From: an uncultured Marinobacter sp.
GTDB taxonomy: Bacteria; Pseudomonadota; Gammaproteobacteria; Pseudomonadales; Oleiphilaceae
Assembly: GCF_947488835.1 (NCBI RefSeq)
Contig: NZ_CANLBK010000001.1
Span: 1,612,001-1,676,000, forward strand
Length of the DNA: 64,000 bases
Direction: 5' to 3'
Shown here: positions 29,001 to 37,222 of the stretch, piece by piece
Numbering within the stretch: position 1 is the stretch's first letter
Layout of the letters: every line of letters starts with the position of its first letter
Made by a program: the position numbers and the translations under genes
Notes under the pieces: generated by a model
What the model saw: only the letters and a program-made list of their open reading frames with translations
What the model was told of the DNA's origin: nothing
The model's database searches: none

Positions 29001-29743
29001 CCGGAGTTGTACCAATCCGCAGATTCAGGAACGTCGGTCTGCTCACCCCAGACTTGTGGGGAGGCCGGCGGCAAATCGCAGTACCAATCGTAGAAGCTCA
29101 GGCACACGCCACCAATCATCGAGAGATAACGGCTGCCTGCAGCGTATGAAACCATGGACATGGCGGGAATGGGCGAGAAGCCAATAATGCGATCCGGGCC
29201 GTGTTTTTTGGCGGTATAAACGTTAGACGCGCCAATCAACTCGTTAACTTCGTCCCAGCTGGAACGCACAAACCCGCCCATACCACGGCGGGGTTTGTAC
29301 TCTGCAGTTTTCTTCGGGTCTTCAACAATAGACGCCCAGGCTTCAACCGGATCGTTGAACTGCATGCGGGCTGCGCGCCAAAGCTTCATCAGATGCTTGC
29401 GCATCAGTGGGTACTTCAGGCGGTTGGCGCTGTACATGTACCAGGAATAGCTGGCACCACGAGGGCAGCCACGGGGCTCATGGTTGGGCAGATCCGGACG
29501 GGTGCGGGGGTAGTCAGTTTGCTGGGTTTCCCAGGTCACCAAACCATTCTTGACGTAGATTTTCCAGCTACAGGAGCCTGTGCAGTTTACGCCGTGGGTG
29601 GAGCGAACGATTTTATCGTGCTGCCAACGTTGGCGGTAGCTGTCTTCCCAGTCGCGATTTACGTCGTGGGTTTCGCCGTGGCCGTTCGCGAAGGACTCGC
29701 GCTTTTTACTGAAGTAGCTCAGCTTATCGATCAAATGACTCAT
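26000..29743 (-). CDS. narG: NarG, molybdenum catalytic subunit of respiratory nitrate reductase
   Basis: A 1247-residue cytoplasmic subunit reducing nitrate to nitrite. The FS0 cluster ligands are H50, C54, C58 and C93, the same positions as in E. coli NarG. Molybdenum-cofactor segments such as YIIAWGSNVPQTRTPDAHF follow. The ATG at 29743 (MSHLIDKLSYF) has a GGAGAGAG site; an ATG six codons earlier is disfavoured. First of narGHJI, 129 bp after narK. A low-confidence NarL-like inverted repeat is at 29851-29866. Confidence 0.98.
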   Translation of the reverse strand: MSHLIDKLSYFSKKRESFANGHGETHDVNRDWEDSYRQRWQHDKIVRSTHGVNCTGSCSWKIYVKNGLVTWETQQTDYPRTRPDLPNHEPRGCPRGASYSWYMYSANRLKYPLMRKHLMKLWRAARMQFNDPVEAWASIVEDPKKTAEYKPRRGMGGFVRSSWDEVNELIGASNVYTAKKHGPDRIIGFSPIPAMSMVSYAAGSRYLSMIGGVCLSFYDWYCDLPPASPQVWGEQTDVPESADWYNSGYIIAWGSNVPQTRTPDAHFFTEVRYKGTKTVAITPDYAEVSKLSDEWLNPKQGTDAALGMAMGHVILKEFHLDNPSEYFTDYVRRYTDMPYLVKLDKMEDGRYVPGRFLRASDLVGGLGEENNPEWKTIAIDEASNQLTAPNGSIGYRWGEKGKWNLKQTAKTEDVSLQLSMVEKHDEVVDVAFPYFGGVKHEHFKSVEISDTLTHKLGSRKIELAEGGETLVVTVYDLMMANYGLSRGLGEDDSATSYDQVKPYTPAWQEKITGVPAEKVIRIAREFGENAHKTKGRSMIIVGAGMNHWYHMDMNYRALINMLVMCGCIGQSGGGWAHYVGQEKLRPQTGWQPLAFGLDWQRPPRQMNGTSFFYAHSGQWRYEKLDVSEILSPLADKSKFGGSLIDYNVRAERMGWLPSAPQLNRNPLTIAAEAEKAGMDVPAYVTQSMKDGSLAFASEDPEAPENHPRNMFIWRSNLLGSSGKGHEYMLKYLLGTTSGVQGKDLGHNGGVKPEEVKWRDEAPEGKLDLLVTLDFRMSTTCLYSDIVLPTATWYEKNDLNTSDMHPFIHPLTAATDPAWESRSDWEIYKGIAKSFSKAAEGHLGVEKDVVTMPLMHDAPAELGQPFDVKDWKKGECDLIPGKTAPNFITVERDYPNTYARFTSLGPLMDKLGNGGKGINWNTEKEVSFLGELNYTHIDGANAGRPKIESAIDAAEVILTLAPETNGHVAVKAWAALSEFTGLDHSHLAVGKEHEAIRFRDIVAQPRKIISSPTWSGLEDDHVSYNAGYTNVHELIPWRTLTGRQQFYLDHEWMRAFGESLLVYRPPINTKAAAPLLNAKPNGNPEKALNFLTPHQKWGIHSTYSDNLLMLTLSRGGPIVWLSEDDARDVGVEDNDWVEVFNANGALAARAVVSQRVMPGMMMMYHAQERIVNIPGSEVTGSRGGIHNSVTRACPKPTHMIGGYAQFSYGFNYYGTVGSNRDEFVVVRKMKNVDWLDGEGNDTVQEAVK

Positions 29744-29872
29744 GGTCTCTCTCTCCATCAACCCGTCTGCGGATCGTTTTTCCGAATTGAAACCATTGTG
29801 TGGGAGAAAAACCCTGAAATCTGCGTGGTTACTACCACATAACCCCGCCCTACCACCGAGGAGGTATGGCTG

Positions 29873-31141
29873 CTATATCCCCGGATGGAGAAGTGCGTTA
29901 CGTTCGTGGCGGCGGTTAAAGCGGGCAAACATGAACTGGCAAACACAAAGCAGAATAAACACGATCATGAATACGGCACTGCGAACCCCCAGCCAGTGGT
30001 TCACCGCACCAAAAATAACCGGCAACAAAAAAGCCACTGAGCAGGCGCCGACCAGCAGTAATCCGGCAACAAAGGCAGCATTCTGACGACTCTCAATAAT
30101 CACCATTCTCTGCAAACTGCCCATGGCACTTCCTAGCGCCACTCCAAGCACCACCACAAAGATTCTTTCAATATTCATGGGTAGCGCAAACTCAACCCTG
30201 ATGGTTGCCTCCACACCTCGAATGAACAGCGTCATGGGCGGGTAAGACAGCACCACCAGGGCAACCAAGCCAACAAAGAGCGAGCGGCTGATAACGTTAG
30301 GGCTGCCATAGCGATCAGACAGCCCCCCACCCAGAATCTGCGCCAGAGCCCCCGGTATGATGAACCATTGCGCCAGCCTGGCCCCTGATCCCACCTGAAG
30401 CCCAAACTGTGAGGAAAGATAATCTGGAAGCCACAAAGCCAACGCAAAAAAGCTTCCAGCCACCACACCGAAGTAGGCGACCAGCTGCCACATCCCCTGC
30501 TGATTGAGGTGTCCGAACAGAACTTTCATGGAAGTTTCTGTTTGCGGGTCTGCTCTCGCATCCTCGGGATCAGTCAGTAAAAGCAGCAGCGCCAGCACCA
30601 GCATGAGAACAATCAGGTAAGCCAAGGGAACGCCGTGCCAAGAGAAAGCTTCGTGAAAAAGGGGCACTAGATAATAGGTAAAGCCAGCGCCGGTAACACC
30701 TGCACCAAACACTCCCAGCACAAGTCCAAGCCTGCGAGGCTGGCAGTTACTGGTTACAAACTGCAATCCTGCACTGTAAAAGCCGCCTGCAAGCCCTAGC
30801 CCGCCAGCCGCCAGCAGATAGCCAATAAACGTATTTGTGGTAAGCAAAACCACCATGCAGGCAGCAAGCCCGGCAAGGCATCCGAGCATTATGCGCCGGG
30901 CGCCAAACTTACGGGCTGCCAGTCCTGCGGGAACGGCTAAAAGAGCGCTAACAGCCATAGGCATGGCTAACAACAAGCCAAACTGAAGATTACTAAGACT
31001 GAGCTCGGCTCTGAGATGTATTCCAGCCACTGCAAACAGCGTCCAGCAGCCTGCAGCAATAACGAAGCCTGTTACCGCCAGCGGCAGAATTACGGCAAGA
31101 GATGCCAGCCGCTCATCCTCCTGATCCGCCTCTGACCCCAT
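29873..31141 (-). CDS. narK: NarK-type nitrate/nitrite transporter (MFS)
   Basis: A 422-residue protein with 12 helices and NNP-family motifs including GGLGLAGGFYSAGLQFVTS and GALAQILGGGLSDRYG. It imports nitrate, by proton symport or nitrite exchange, for the cytoplasmic NarG site. Gene order narK-narGHJI on one strand suggests one regulon. An Anr/Dnr box and NarL-like sequences lie upstream in the spacer shared with narX. The sequence looks like the single NarK1 type, not the fused NarK1-NarK2 form. Confidence 0.92.
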   Translation of the reverse strand: MGSEADQEDERLASLAVILPLAVTGFVIAAGCWTLFAVAGIHLRAELSLSNLQFGLLLAMPMAVSALLAVPAGLAARKFGARRIMLGCLAGLAACMVVLLTTNTFIGYLLAAGGLGLAGGFYSAGLQFVTSNCQPRRLGLVLGVFGAGVTGAGFTYYLVPLFHEAFSWHGVPLAYLIVLMLVLALLLLLTDPEDARADPQTETSMKVLFGHLNQQGMWQLVAYFGVVAGSFFALALWLPDYLSSQFGLQVGSGARLAQWFIIPGALAQILGGGLSDRYGSPNVISRSLFVGLVALVVLSYPPMTLFIRGVEATIRVEFALPMNIERIFVVVLGVALGSAMGSLQRMVIIESRQNAAFVAGLLLVGACSVAFLLPVIFGAVNHWLGVRSAVFMIVFILLCVCQFMFARFNRRHERNALLHPGI

Positions 31142-31197
31142 CTGCTAACGCCCTTGTGAACAGGTTTTAATACCGCTTAACAGTCTCGGCTTTTGCC

Positions 31198-31211
31198 CTG
31201 ACGCAGGTCAA
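31198..31211 (-). promoter_or_regulatory. Anr/Dnr box in the narK-narX spacer
   Basis: Read on the minus strand the site is TTGACCTGCGTCAG, nine of ten to TTGAY-N4-RTCAA. It is centred about 63 bp upstream of the narK start, a suitable distance for class II activation. It could also influence the divergent narX. Confidence 0.62.
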
Positions 31212-31225
31212 AGACTATGATGGGT

Positions 31226-31242
31226 TACCAACCATTGGGGTA
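31226..31242. promoter_or_regulatory. NarL-like heptamer pair in the narK-narX spacer
   Basis: TACCAAC-CAT-TGGGGTA contains two heptamer-like halves pointing at each other. One (TACCCCA on the minus strand) matches six of seven positions of TACYYMT, and the other five. The three-base gap is one more than the usual 7-2-7 layout, so this is a weak candidate. Confidence 0.35.
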
Positions 31243-31296
31243 ATTGACTATCCTCAAGGAGGTATTCGAGCCCGGCAATCGAAAAGACGAGATTCA

Positions 31297-33159
31297 ATGA
31301 GATCCAGAAGCCCCCTTGTTAACCGAATTGCTATCGTTGTGTGTGCCGTTGTGCTGACATCCATTGTCAGCATGGCTACAACGCTGGCGGTTTCAAAAAG
31401 CATTGAAGGGAACGCGACGGCTATTAATCTGGCCGGCGCTCTTCGCATGGGTGCATTCCGGCTGCTAGCCCACGCAGCAGGCCCAGGAGACAGCCACAAT
31501 ACCCAAAAAGGCAACATCAGCAGCCTCGCAGACGAGTATGAAGCCAGCCTGTTTGACAGATTAATTACCCGCGCAATTCCCCGTTCAGCCGACCACCCAC
31601 TTGCAAATCAGTACCGGGGTATCACAACCTTTTGGGAGCAGACGCTGCGCCCGGGCCTGGAGAATCACCCACAAGGCTCCCCCGTTAGCACTGAAATGCT
31701 AACGGCGACAGAAACTTATGTCGACTCAGTAAACCAGTTGGTCAGCATGCTTGAACGACGCACCGAAGCAAGAATTGGGCTGCTGCACCTTATCCAGATC
31801 ATTAGCCTGGCGTTTTCCATACTCATTATTATTGCTCTGTTTGTAGACCTGAGAAACCGGGTACTCAAACCGCTTCGCAAGCTTGTCACTATTGCTACAG
31901 CGGTGGGTGAGCAGGACTTTTCCCAGAAAGCCAATATGAAGGGCAGTGACGAACTGGCACAACTCGGCAGCGCCTTTGACCAAATGAGTAGCGAACTGGC
32001 ACTCACGTACAGCGAGCTTGAAGAGCGCGCTCGCAGCAAAACCGATGAACTGGAAAAAAGCCATGCGGCCCTCCAATTGCTCCATACCGCCAGCCGCAAC
32101 CTGTTTGCCAACCATGATCTGTGCAGCGGCGCAGTGCCCATGTTGCAAGAGCTGGAACAGCTCCTGGATATAGGACCAATTCGGCTTTACCTACACGACA
32201 AAGAAGCTGCAGAGCCTGTGCAGGTTGTTACTACCGCCTCAACAGACCGCCCTTTCTATTGCCGGGACCACCACTGCAACGCTTGTCTGGTTACACCGGA
32301 AATCTACGACGAGCTACCGATAGAAGATAACGATGGGCGCAGGTTGCTATTGCCCATACGTACACCCGGCAAACTCCTGGGCACTTTGGAGGTGTGGTAC
32401 CCTGCAGAAACCGGGCTTTCGAATACCGCTCGGCGCCTGCTGGAAACGCTTAGCGACCAACTGGCAACCGCCATTTTCCTTGAGCGTCAGATTAACGAAG
32501 AGCAACAGCTTACACTGGCCGAGGAGCGCACCGTCATCGCCCGGGAGCTCCACGATTCTTTGGCACAATCGCTGTCCTATCTGAAAATGCAGGTAGCCCG
32601 CATGCGCAGGCTGAACATTGAGGGCGACCAGAAAAACGCCCACGAGGCCATTCTGGACGAGCTGAGCACGGGGCTGAACAGTGCCTATCGCCAGCTAAGG
32701 GAATTGCTGGCCACCTTCCGGCTGAAGCTGGACACTCCTGATTTGCTCACAGCTCTGCGCAAAACTATTGAAGAGTTTTCAACGCGTTTGGGGAAACCCG
32801 TAGGGTTGAATTACAATCTACCCCCCCATGCCTTGTCGCCGAACGAGGAAATACACACACTGCAGATTGTGCGTGAGGGCCTGGCCAACGCGGTTAAACA
32901 TGCCGACGCCACGGAAGTTATCGTGGATGTACTGTTTGAGTCGCCCCAAGTAAAGGCAAAAATACGAGACAATGGTAAGGGCTTGCCGGAGGACGGTCAG
33001 CCAGTCAACCATTACGGGCTGATCATCATGCAGGACCGTGCCCGTACTCTCGGTGGGCAGGTTGTGGTACAAAACCACGAAAGTGGTGGCGTTGAGGTTA
33101 TCCTGACATTCGTTCCGAAAAGCCGGCACCTGATTCCCACCGAAGCACCGAGCGCCTGA
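31297..33159 (+). CDS. narX: NarX, nitrate/nitrite sensor histidine kinase
   Basis: A 620-residue membrane kinase. It has two helices flanking a periplasmic sensor with the P-box INLAGALRMGAFRL, then HAMP (about residues 180-235). A central module has a cysteine cluster C322, C327 and C330. HisKA_3 with ARELHDSLAQSLSYLKMQ holds the phosphorylated His, and an HATPase domain (GLANAVKHADA, DNGKGLP) follows. It responds to nitrate and phosphorylates NarL, the next gene. It is divergent from narK. Confidence 0.95.
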   Translation: MRSRSPLVNRIAIVVCAVVLTSIVSMATTLAVSKSIEGNATAINLAGALRMGAFRLLAHAAGPGDSHNTQKGNISSLADEYEASLFDRLITRAIPRSADHPLANQYRGITTFWEQTLRPGLENHPQGSPVSTEMLTATETYVDSVNQLVSMLERRTEARIGLLHLIQIISLAFSILIIIALFVDLRNRVLKPLRKLVTIATAVGEQDFSQKANMKGSDELAQLGSAFDQMSSELALTYSELEERARSKTDELEKSHAALQLLHTASRNLFANHDLCSGAVPMLQELEQLLDIGPIRLYLHDKEAAEPVQVVTTASTDRPFYCRDHHCNACLVTPEIYDELPIEDNDGRRLLLPIRTPGKLLGTLEVWYPAETGLSNTARRLLETLSDQLATAIFLERQINEEQQLTLAEERTVIARELHDSLAQSLSYLKMQVARMRRLNIEGDQKNAHEAILDELSTGLNSAYRQLRELLATFRLKLDTPDLLTALRKTIEEFSTRLGKPVGLNYNLPPHALSPNEEIHTLQIVREGLANAVKHADATEVIVDVLFESPQVKAKIRDNGKGLPEDGQPVNHYGLIIMQDRARTLGGQVVVQNHESGGVEVILTFVPKSRHLIPTEAPSA

Positions 33160-33223
33160 ATATCAAAAAATGCGGCAATTCACTTGAGCCGCCATGCAAT
33201 CAAGAGAGAGGAAGCGAAGTACC

Positions 33224-33895
33224 ATGCCCGATGTAGCGTCTGACACACCCGCCAGCATATTGCTGATCGACGACCACCCATTGTTGCGCCAAGGCATCAA
33301 ACAGCTCGTCGAAATGGAAACGGACATGGTAGTGGCAGGCGAGGCGAGCAATGCCACCGACGGTATACAGCTGGCAACCGAACTTGAGCCCGACTTGATT
33401 CTGCTGGACCTCAACATGCCGGAAGTGAGCGGCATTGATGCCCTGAAAAAACTGCGAGAACTGAATGTAAGCTCCCGCATCGTGATGTTTACCGTGTCTG
33501 ACCAGGAAGACGATGTGGTCTCAGCACTGCGAGCCGGCGCTGACGGTTACCTTCTGAAAGACATGGAACCGGAAGACATGATTGCCCAGTTGCGCCAGGC
33601 CGCTCTGGGAAAAATGGTGATCAGCGACAGGCTGACCACGCTGCTGGCAGAGGCTCTGCGCTCCAACAAGCCGCAACAGGCCTCGCGCCCGGATTTCGAC
33701 AGCCTGACCCCTCGGGAAAAAGACATCCTGCGCCTGATTGCCGAAGGCCTGTCCAACAAGATGATTGGCCGCAAGCTGGACATCAGCGACGGCACGGTAA
33801 AAGTGCACGTTAAGCACCTGCTTAAAAAGCTCAGCCTGCGCTCCCGGGTAGAGGTCGCCGTATGGGCCGTAGAAGAAGGTCTACATAAGGGCTGA
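33224..33895 (+). CDS. narL: NarL, nitrate response regulator
   Basis: A 223-residue regulator. The receiver domain has [14 protein letters not shown], phosphoacceptor Asp in LILLDLNMP and the Lys in [10 protein letters not shown]. The LuxR-type helix-turn-helix is [40 protein letters not shown] chose the ATG at 33224 from the family's usual N-terminus; an ATG at 33194 is possible. It binds TACYYMT heptamers; perfect 7-2-7 pairs are present before nirS and norC. Confidence 0.94.
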   Translation: MPDVASDTPASILLIDDHPLLRQGIKQLVEMETDMVVAGEASNATDGIQLATELEPDLILLDLNMPEVSGIDALKKLRELNVSSRIVMFTVSDQEDDVVSALRAGADGYLLKDMEPEDMIAQLRQAALGKMVISDRLTTLLAEALRSNKPQQASRPDFDSLTPREKDILRLIAEGLSNKMIGRKLDISDGTVKVHVKHLLKKLSLRSRVEVAVWAVEEGLHKG

Positions 33896-33965
33896 GCTAT
33901 ATCAAATCAAACCCAGCGCGTTTTGGGTACTCTGGGCAGTCTGAATTCACTGCCCGGAGTTGATT

Positions 33966-34460
33966 ATGGCCCTGCCTGTGTCTATTACCCTGCCCCTCCC
34001 TCCCAAACCCCTGATCAGCGATTCTCTGGCACTGCTTTCTGAATACCTCCCATCGCCATTTCCCATACTTGGCGCCATTGATCAGTCGATCCCGATTCCC
34101 ATAAAACAACTGGTTGCCGAAGCACCTCTGAATCGTTTTTTTGCTGAGGCCATTGCAGATGGTGAATTTGACGATTTTGAAGGTCGCCGTATCCGCCTGG
34201 AAATAAACGGCGGTCACCCGGGCATTACATTCGGTTTTTGGGCAGGCAGGCTCCGAGTGCTGGACGGCCCCGGCGAAGCCACCATCAGGGGCTCCCTTTT
34301 GGCCTTTAAAACCCTCGCGGAGCGCCGGCAAGATCCTGACCAGCTATTCTTCCAAAGGCGCCTGGTGGTTGAAGGCGATACCGAACTGGGGCTGGGGTTA
34401 AAAAACCTTTTGGACAGTCTGGAGTGGGATTTCAAACTCCCGAAGTTGCGTTTATTCTGA
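33966..34460 (+). CDS. ubiT: UbiT, SCP2-domain accessory factor for O2-independent ubiquinone synthesis
   Basis: A 164-residue cytosolic SCP2-like lipid-binding protein, with FFAEAIADGEFDDFEGRRIRLEI, GITFGFWAGRL and RLVVEGDTELGLGLKNLLDSLE typical of UbiT (YhbT). With UbiU and UbiV, encoded 3-5 kb downstream on the other strand, it supports ring hydroxylation without oxygen. That keeps ubiquinone available for nitrate respiration. The start at MALPVSITLP (33966) is favoured over an ATG two codons earlier. A hairpin (33936-33957) lies between narL and this gene. Confidence 0.85.
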   Translation: MALPVSITLPLPPKPLISDSLALLSEYLPSPFPILGAIDQSIPIPIKQLVAEAPLNRFFAEAIADGEFDDFEGRRIRLEINGGHPGITFGFWAGRLRVLDGPGEATIRGSLLAFKTLAERRQDPDQLFFQRRLVVEGDTELGLGLKNLLDSLEWDFKLPKLRLF

Positions 34461-34576
34461 CGCACTCTGTTGCTGGAGCCATATCAAACCCATGCGATCC
34501 TGTGCGATGGTTCAATAACAGACACGCAGAACCTTTACACAGAATCCTCCGCGGATTCACACAGTGAGCGCACGGA

Positions 34577-35038
34577 ATGGACGAAGTTCAAATAATAACT
34601 CTGGCTGAAAAACTCAGCCTTACAGCGGCCTTCATCTTCTTTATGACTGGGCTTTTAACTGGCATCTGGAAATACTGGTGCATGGCCAATAGCCCGAAAG
34701 CCGCGGCACCCCGATATGTCGACATCGCCCACCGCAGCTCCCTCATGTATAGCTTTGCTGCCATGTTGCTGGGTTGGTTCGCCAGCCACAGCGTGTACCC
34801 GGAGTGGCTGAATACTCTGGCCGCCGTGTGCGCACTGGGCTTTTTTGCGCTCGCTATTGGCACCTATCTCATCCATGGTTTTTTGCGGGATACCAGCAAC
34901 CAGCTGCGCAAACCTCATCGTTTGGGAACCATGACATTGCCATCCTGGATCGTTCACGGCTTTATGGTGGCTTTGATTGTGGCTGAAGTGGGAGGTTCGC
35001 TGATTCTGGGTAGCGGCGCCATGATGTCAATCTGGTGA
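34577..35038 (+). CDS. Four-helix inner-membrane protein, function unknown
   Basis: A 153-residue protein with four hydrophobic helices (roughly residues 10-30, 52-72, 80-100 and 125-150). A conserved-looking AHRSSLMYSF is at the start of helix two and an HGF in the second half. Histidines at helix ends could bind haem or metal, which is speculation. It follows ubiT on the same strand and is 48 bp before the MOSC gene. I do not recognise the family with confidence. Confidence 0.72.
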   Translation: MDEVQIITLAEKLSLTAAFIFFMTGLLTGIWKYWCMANSPKAAAPRYVDIAHRSSLMYSFAAMLLGWFASHSVYPEWLNTLAAVCALGFFALAIGTYLIHGFLRDTSNQLRKPHRLGTMTLPSWIVHGFMVALIVAEVGGSLILGSGAMMSIW

Positions 35039-35085
35039 AGACTGTTTCGGCAGAACGGATTCAGATCGCAAATTGGGGGATTGAA

Positions 35086-35802
35086 ATGGCAACAGGCGTT
35101 GTAATCAGGCAACTCAGAACCGGGAACCTGACACCACTCGCAGGCACCGAAACACTCACTGGCATACACAAGCAGGAAATCGGCTCTGCCTACCTGAATG
35201 TGAATGGTTTGAGTGATGATCACCAGGGTGACAAACGCCACCACGGCGGCCCTGAGAAAGCCTTACATCACTTTGCCGCAGACCACTATCACAGGTTAAG
35301 GGGTGAACTGCCCGCCCCAGCCTCTGAGCATTGCCAGCCGGGCGCCTTTGGCGAAAACCTGGTGACCGAAGGCTTCACGGAAACAGACGTTTGTGCGGGT
35401 GATATTTTTGAACTTGGGGAGGCCGTTATCCAGGTCTCTCAACCCCGGCAGCCATGCTGGCGGCTTAACCTGCGCTTTGGCATTCCGGACATGTCCCAGC
35501 GCCTGCAAAACAGCCTCAGAACAGGCTGGTATTATCGAGTACTGCAGTCCGGCACGGTCAGCAAAGGCGACGTGCTGCGCCTCAAAGAACGCCTCCACGA
35601 AGACTGGCCGCTTAGCCGGGTGCTCTCTTTACTGTACGAAAACACTCTGGATAGAACAGCACTTGCAGTAATGGCCGACATTAATGAGCTGTCTCCTAAC
35701 TTGAAACAGCTCGCAAAACAGCGCCTTGAAACGCAGCAGGTCGAGAGTTGGGAGGGGCGACTGTTTGGCCCATCGAAACAAGGCAGCGTAACCGGGCCAT
35801 AA
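35086..35802 (+). CDS. MOSC-domain protein (YiiM-like)
   Basis: A 238-residue cytosolic protein. The MOSC core has [38 protein letters not shown] and the molybdenum-cofactor Cys in [10 protein letters not shown]. YiiM-type proteins bind the cofactor and reduce N-hydroxylated compounds. The ATG at 35086 has GGGGG upstream; a GTG at 35035 is less likely. The 3' end overlaps the convergent chemoreceptor gene by 107 bp. Confidence 0.85.
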   Translation: MATGVVIRQLRTGNLTPLAGTETLTGIHKQEIGSAYLNVNGLSDDHQGDKRHHGGPEKALHHFAADHYHRLRGELPAPASEHCQPGAFGENLVTEGFTETDVCAGDIFELGEAVIQVSQPRQPCWRLNLRFGIPDMSQRLQNSLRTGWYYRVLQSGTVSKGDVLRLKERLHEDWPLSRVLSLLYENTLDRTALAVMADINELSPNLKQLAKQRLETQQVESWEGRLFGPSKQGSVTGP

Positions 35803-36856
35803 CGTCCAGATTGCTTGCTTCCATTAGCTCCAGGGCTTTCAGCGCGTCATCTGGACGGCCTTCGTTGTGGGCAAGCACAGCACTTTTTGCATACACATGC
35901 ACCAGCCTGTGAGGCTCCTCAATGGCCCGAAAATTCAGCTGGCCCGCATAACGCGTGCTCCCGTCCCCCTCATAATACCATTGCCCGAGACGACACTCGG
36001 TTTCGTCCGGCAAGCTGTCTGCTGTTTTATCCGTCAGTCCTGCGAGAATTTGATAAACCGTTAGTTTAATCTCCAACTCTTCAAGGTTGGCCAATTCAAT
36101 TTCAGACAATAGCGCTGCGCTACCTAAAGCGTCTGATGACGTACCGGCCAGATCAATCAGCATAAGCAACTGATCGCGTGCCCGATCTGCCTCCGCTGCC
36201 AATTCTTCCATTTCTTTGCTGTTGGACCGGCTGGCATCTGCCACGTTTTGGGTTTGCGTCCGAATGCGCGCAATGGCGCCTTCTATTTCTTTAGTGGCCT
36301 CACCCGCTCGAGACGCAAGGCCCCTGATTTCTGTAGCAACTACGCTAAAACCACGCCCATGCTCACCAGCACGTGCTGCCTCAATACTGGCGTTAAGCGC
36401 TAACAATGACGTTTGATCTGAAACGCCATCTATTATGTCTACCAATGATGTGATGCTTCCGGTTTCTGTTTCCAGTGATTCCATTTCCCTGGCAGAGGTA
36501 GCAGCACTTACCCGCGCCCCTCCCAACCTCTGCACGAGGGTCACCATGCTATCTCTTAATTCGCCAGATTCATCCCGGGTTTTCAGCGCTTCGCTACGAC
36601 GAGAGCCCAGTAGCGATGACAACTCCCCAAACGACCCTTTGAGCTCACCTAATGAGTTGCCAAACTGCCCAAGCCCGGACATCAATCGACGGCTTAAAGC
36701 TTGCTGGGCTGTTACGTTCCGCAACGCTTCAGTTTCTGAGCTGAGCTGTACCTGAAGACGCTCTTTATCTTCACTAAGTTTTGCCTGGCTCGCTTTGGCC
36801 GCCGACAGCTGCCTCTCCAGCATTTTAATCTGTTTTTTGTACCGTCCAAAAAACAT
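35696..36856 (-). CDS. Soluble methyl-accepting chemotaxis protein with C-terminal CZB domain
   Basis: A 386-residue chemoreceptor without transmembrane helices. An N-terminal coiled coil (residues 5-55) leads into the signalling hairpin with [28 protein letters not shown]. The C-terminal CZB zinc-binding domain has [10 protein letters not shown] and [12 protein letters not shown]. The usual first zinc His of CZB appears to be Glu ([10 protein letters not shown]). It probably reports cytosolic zinc or oxidant state to the Che pathway. It is tail-to-tail with the MOSC gene and overlaps it. Confidence 0.87.
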   Translation of the reverse strand: MFFGRYKKQIKMLERQLSAAKASQAKLSEDKERLQVQLSSETEALRNVTAQQALSRRLMSGLGQFGNSLGELKGSFGELSSLLGSRRSEALKTRDESGELRDSMVTLVQRLGGARVSAATSAREMESLETETGSITSLVDIIDGVSDQTSLLALNASIEAARAGEHGRGFSVVATEIRGLASRAGEATKEIEGAIARIRTQTQNVADASRSNSKEMEELAAEADRARDQLLMLIDLAGTSSDALGSAALLSEIELANLEELEIKLTVYQILAGLTDKTADSLPDETECRLGQWYYEGDGSTRYAGQLNFRAIEEPHRLVHVYAKSAVLAHNEGRPDDALKALELMEASNLDVMARLRCLVSMGQTVAPPNSRPAAFQGAVLRAVSS

Positions 36857-36942
36857 AGTATCACTCCACCGCTCATTAGGTTCATATTATATGAATGTTA
36901 CTGATTGAAGGGTGTACGGAAATGTAACAACACTCGGTGCCT

Positions 36943-37204
36943 TGGCGAGTCGATGCTATGCCCGCCCGCCAGCGTGATGCCCGCCTCAGCAAAAACAGCG
37001 CGAGCACCATCGATCACTTGTCCAGCAACCTCGGGCGCCAACTTGTCTACTGGCCACCCCAAAATGGCAATGCGGCCAAAATCGTAGGGCTCATCCACCA
37101 CTGGCATAAAGAAATCCGTGGTGCTAATAATCCCTTTGCCATTACCTATGTCTGCAACGGCCGCAGCCCGCTCCGTGGCTGAATTTGGTCAACCTGACAT
37201 TCAA
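36943..37204 (-). pseudogene. selD: Decayed selD (selenophosphate synthetase) fragment
   Basis: Three SelD segments survive. From about 37204 the frame encodes [13 protein letters not shown], the N-terminal active-site loop. A shifted frame then gives [21 protein letters not shown] and [12 protein letters not shown]. This joins directly to [19 protein letters not shown] and ends after [10 protein letters not shown]. Relative to complete SelD about 35 residues are missing at the first junction (with a frameshift) and about 20 at the second, and the C-terminal half is gone. The active-site Lys following GCGC is missing. It cannot be functional. Confidence 0.86.
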
Positions 37205-37222
37205 GCAATCATTCCTTTGCCG

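Noticed and set aside
27899..29149. 416-codon plus-strand frame opposite narG
   Set aside because: Shadow of narG; low-complexity V/H/G-rich translation and no recognisable domain.
29851..29866. NarL-like 7-2-7 pair between narK and narG
   Set aside because: TACCACC and TACCTCC match only five and six of seven positions; it lies inside a likely operon, so it is not listed as a site.
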